Positions 14,521 through 15,404 of a stretch of DNA of 15,404 nucleotides are shown piece after piece. The stretch covers positions 9,259 through 24,662 of the forward strand of contig CAJTYO010000040.1 of NCBI GenBank assembly GCA_910584045.1, written 5' to 3'. Numbering within the stretch: the stretch's first letter is position 1; every line of letters starts with the position of its first letter. The notes under the pieces are model-generated. The model was not told where the DNA came from, ran no database searches, and saw only the letters and a program-made list of their open reading frames with translations. Made by a program: the position numbers and the translations under genes. Source of the DNA: an uncultured Oscillospiraceae bacterium (GTDB taxonomy: Bacteria > Bacillota > Clostridia > Oscillospirales > Oscillospiraceae).

Positions 14521-14558
14521 GATTTAAGCCTTATATAATTCGATGAAACGACCTTTGG

Positions 14559-14579
14559 TTAACGTGGGATGAGAAGCAT
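14559..14579 (-). CDS. Six-codon leader peptide MLLIPR
   Basis: On the minus strand, ATG to TAA encodes MLLIPR. GGGGAG (14590-14595) lies 10 nt upstream, and the predicted transcript start is about 20 nt before the ATG. A tiny ORF right after a promoter and just ahead of a terminator is the usual build of ribosome-controlled attenuators in resistance and conjugative-element leaders. Coding is inferred from layout only. Confidence 0.4.
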   Translation of the reverse strand: MLLIPR

Positions 14580-14606
14580 CAGCCGCTCTCTCCCCTGTCT
14601 GTACAT

Positions 14607-14635
14607 AGAATACCACATCAGTGTTATTTTGTCAA
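14607..14635 (-). promoter_or_regulatory. Promoter of the element's minus-strand operon
   Basis: On the minus strand, a perfect TTGACA (14630-14635), a 17-bp spacer and TATTCT (14607-14612). The predicted start near 14600 gives a leader of about 200 nt before the 111-aa gene. The -35 hexamer overlaps that of the opposite promoter. Confidence 0.8.
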
Positions 14636-14658
14636 TAAGAAAACAGAAAAAATATAAT
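14629..14658 (+). promoter_or_regulatory. Divergent promoter towards the SprT-like gene
   Basis: TTGTCA (14629-14634), an 18-bp spacer and a perfect TATAAT (14653-14658). Its -35 occupies the same bases as the -35 of the minus-strand promoter, so the two cannot be bound by polymerase at once. The start near 14665 would produce a ~270-nt leader with the structures at 14731-14900. Confidence 0.65.
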
Positions 14659-14730
14659 TTATTTTTGCAAAAAGAAACCGGACAAGCAGAAAAACGCGGA
14701 AATTTTGGACTTTTTGAGTGTTAAAAATGT

Positions 14731-14900
14731 GCCTGTGCTATAACCGACAGACGCAATAGCACAGGCTCCGAAGGTTGTCAAGACCAAAAATTTCCGGTTC
14801 CGAAAAGCCGGAAATTTTTGCAAGTTGGCTGCGCCAAGTCTTGACAACCTTCTCCTCCTGTACTGGTGGGGGGCAACACAGCTCGCGCGAGCGAGCTGTG
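14731..14900 (+). other. Highly structured leader or transfer-origin-like region
   Basis: Three structures lie in 170 bp. First is GCCTGTGCTAT/ATAGCACAGGC (14731-14741 with 14756-14766). Second is a 15-bp perfect outer stem GAAGGTTGTCAAGAC/GTCTTGACAACCTTC (14770-14784 with 14838-14852). It encloses AAAAATTTCCGG/CCGGAAATTTTT (14786-14797 with 14808-14819) and TTGGC/GCCAA (14825-14829 with 14833-14837). Third is CACAGCTCGC/GCGAGCTGTG closed by a GCGA tetraloop (14877-14900). No protein fits here. It could be a cis-acting RNA leader, a small RNA, or an origin of transfer or replication. The AAAAATTTCCGG hairpin ends in T5 and could terminate transcription. Confidence 0.6.
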
Positions 14901-14936
14901 CTGCACTCACTTAATGATTATGGGAGGCTTACCGCT

Positions 14937-15380
14937 ATGAAAAAACAATCTACCAAAATGTCCCGCGCCGTCAGCCAACTGGAACACATCTATAATGCAC
15001 TTAACGCTGACTTCTTTGCCGGAGAGCTACCGGTCCCTATTGTCACCGTGCAAAGCAAGCCGGGGACTTACGGACACTGTACAACCTCAAAAGTGTGGCA
15101 AAGGAAGGATACAGGAGCCTATGAGCTGAACATTGCCGCAGAAGTCCTTAACTTCCCTATAGAGGAAACACTGGATACCATGATCCATGAAATGTGCCAC
15201 CTCTACTGCCGGGAGAACGGCATCAAAGAGGTTTCCCGAGGCGGCAAGTACCACAACGGCAAATTCAGGGTCATAGCGGAGGCCCACGGGCTGACCTGCG
15301 TCCCCAATGGGCAGTACGGCTGGAATACCATCCCCGGTGACAATCTTGTTAAAGTGTACCCCAAGTCAAGGACAGAATGA
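14937..15380 (+). CDS. SprT-like zinc metalloprotease-domain protein
   Basis: The 147-aa protein resembles the SprT-like domain, the zinc-metallopeptidase fold shared with Spartan-type proteases. It has LEHIYNALNADFFAGELPVP (about 15-34), the usual N-terminal 'LN..FF.G.LP' signature. The catalytic IHEMCHLYC carries the HExxH motif (about 84-88). KYHNGKFRVIAEAHGL further on supplies the third ligand region. Many integrative elements of gut Firmicutes carry such genes; a role in handling DNA-protein links is possible but unproven. The ATG at 14937 has GGGAGG (14922-14927) 9 nt upstream; a longer in-frame start at 14775 falls inside the hairpin region and is rejected. It is probably the first gene of the plus-strand operon. 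Nothing else is readable in the last 24 bases. Confidence 0.85.
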   Translation: MKKQSTKMSRAVSQLEHIYNALNADFFAGELPVPIVTVQSKPGTYGHCTTSKVWQRKDTGAYELNIAAEVLNFPIEETLDTMIHEMCHLYCRENGIKEVSRGGKYHNGKFRVIAEAHGLTCVPNGQYGWNTIPGDNLVKVYPKSRTE

Positions 15381-15404
15381 AAGTATGCCGCGACAGAGTA
15401 AAAG

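Larger units (their letters stand above)
11886..15404. mobile_element. Partial integrative element at tRNA-Gly
   Basis: To the right of the tRNA gene the content changes to mobile-element genes: an excisionase-like HTH protein, an FtsK/TcpA-like translocase, a broken HUH Rep, a small element-type protein, and a SprT-like protein on the opposite strand. A tRNA 3' end is a classic integration site, and direct repeats resembling integrase arm sites follow it. The cargo and the right end are outside the window. The layout recalls the regulatory and replication end of Tn916-like conjugative elements. No integrase is present at this end. The left boundary is inferred; a second copy of the tRNA 3' end was not found within the window. 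Confidence 0.7.

Noticed and set aside
14731..14900. Retron-type msr-msd RNA
   Set aside because: The nested stems are suggestive, but no reverse transcriptase is encoded in the window and the next gene is SprT-like.

Overview
The window looks like the chromosome of a GC-rich, low-redundancy Firmicute of class Clostridia, most likely Oscillospiraceae (Flavonifractor/Oscillibacter-like). This is inferred from GC-rich coding regions beside consensus sigma-A promoters, a T-box in front of pheS, a radical-SAM/PDZ (DUF512) gene next to der, a CCA-encoding tRNA, and Tn916-like mobile-element genes. No database search was possible, so all family names rest on motifs read from the sequence.

Left part (1-7400), housekeeping. 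A 90-bp tandem repeat (2.6 copies, cut by the window edge) runs into the 3' end of der. On the minus strand, a promoter at 3010-3038 drives a DUF512 radical-SAM/PDZ protein and then the ribosome-assembly GTPase Der. Divergently, a promoter and a phenylalanine T-box riboswitch control pheS and pheT, the two subunits of phenylalanyl-tRNA synthetase. PheT is about 100 residues longer than usual because its N-terminal tRNA-binding OB region appears to be duplicated. The pheS-pheT gap holds a hairpin-rich element.

Middle part (7400-11890), a small accessory patch and further core genes. A lower-GC patch holds a deleted ISAs1-like transposase remnant and a uridine-phosphorylase-like gene with its own promoter. 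A structured non-coding stretch follows, then a COG2509-type FAD-dependent oxidoreductase. This is convergent with a D-Ala-D-Ala carboxypeptidase (PBP5/DacF type); the two stop codons share one CTAG. A tRNA-Gly(CCC) gene has a near-perfect promoter and terminator.

Right part (11890-15404), one end of an integrative element inserted at the 3' end of tRNA-Gly. On the minus strand, from a promoter at 14607-14635, it carries: a six-codon leader peptide and attenuator, a small 111-aa protein, a truncated HUH-type Rep gene, an FtsK/TcpA-like DNA translocase whose 5' end abuts the broken rep, and an excisionase-like HTH protein. No integrase lies between the excisionase and the tRNA, so this end looks damaged. 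On the plus strand, a promoter overlapping the first at its -35 element would transcribe a long, very structured leader (three hairpin systems over 170 bp) and then a SprT-like metalloprotease gene. The far end of the element lies beyond the window.
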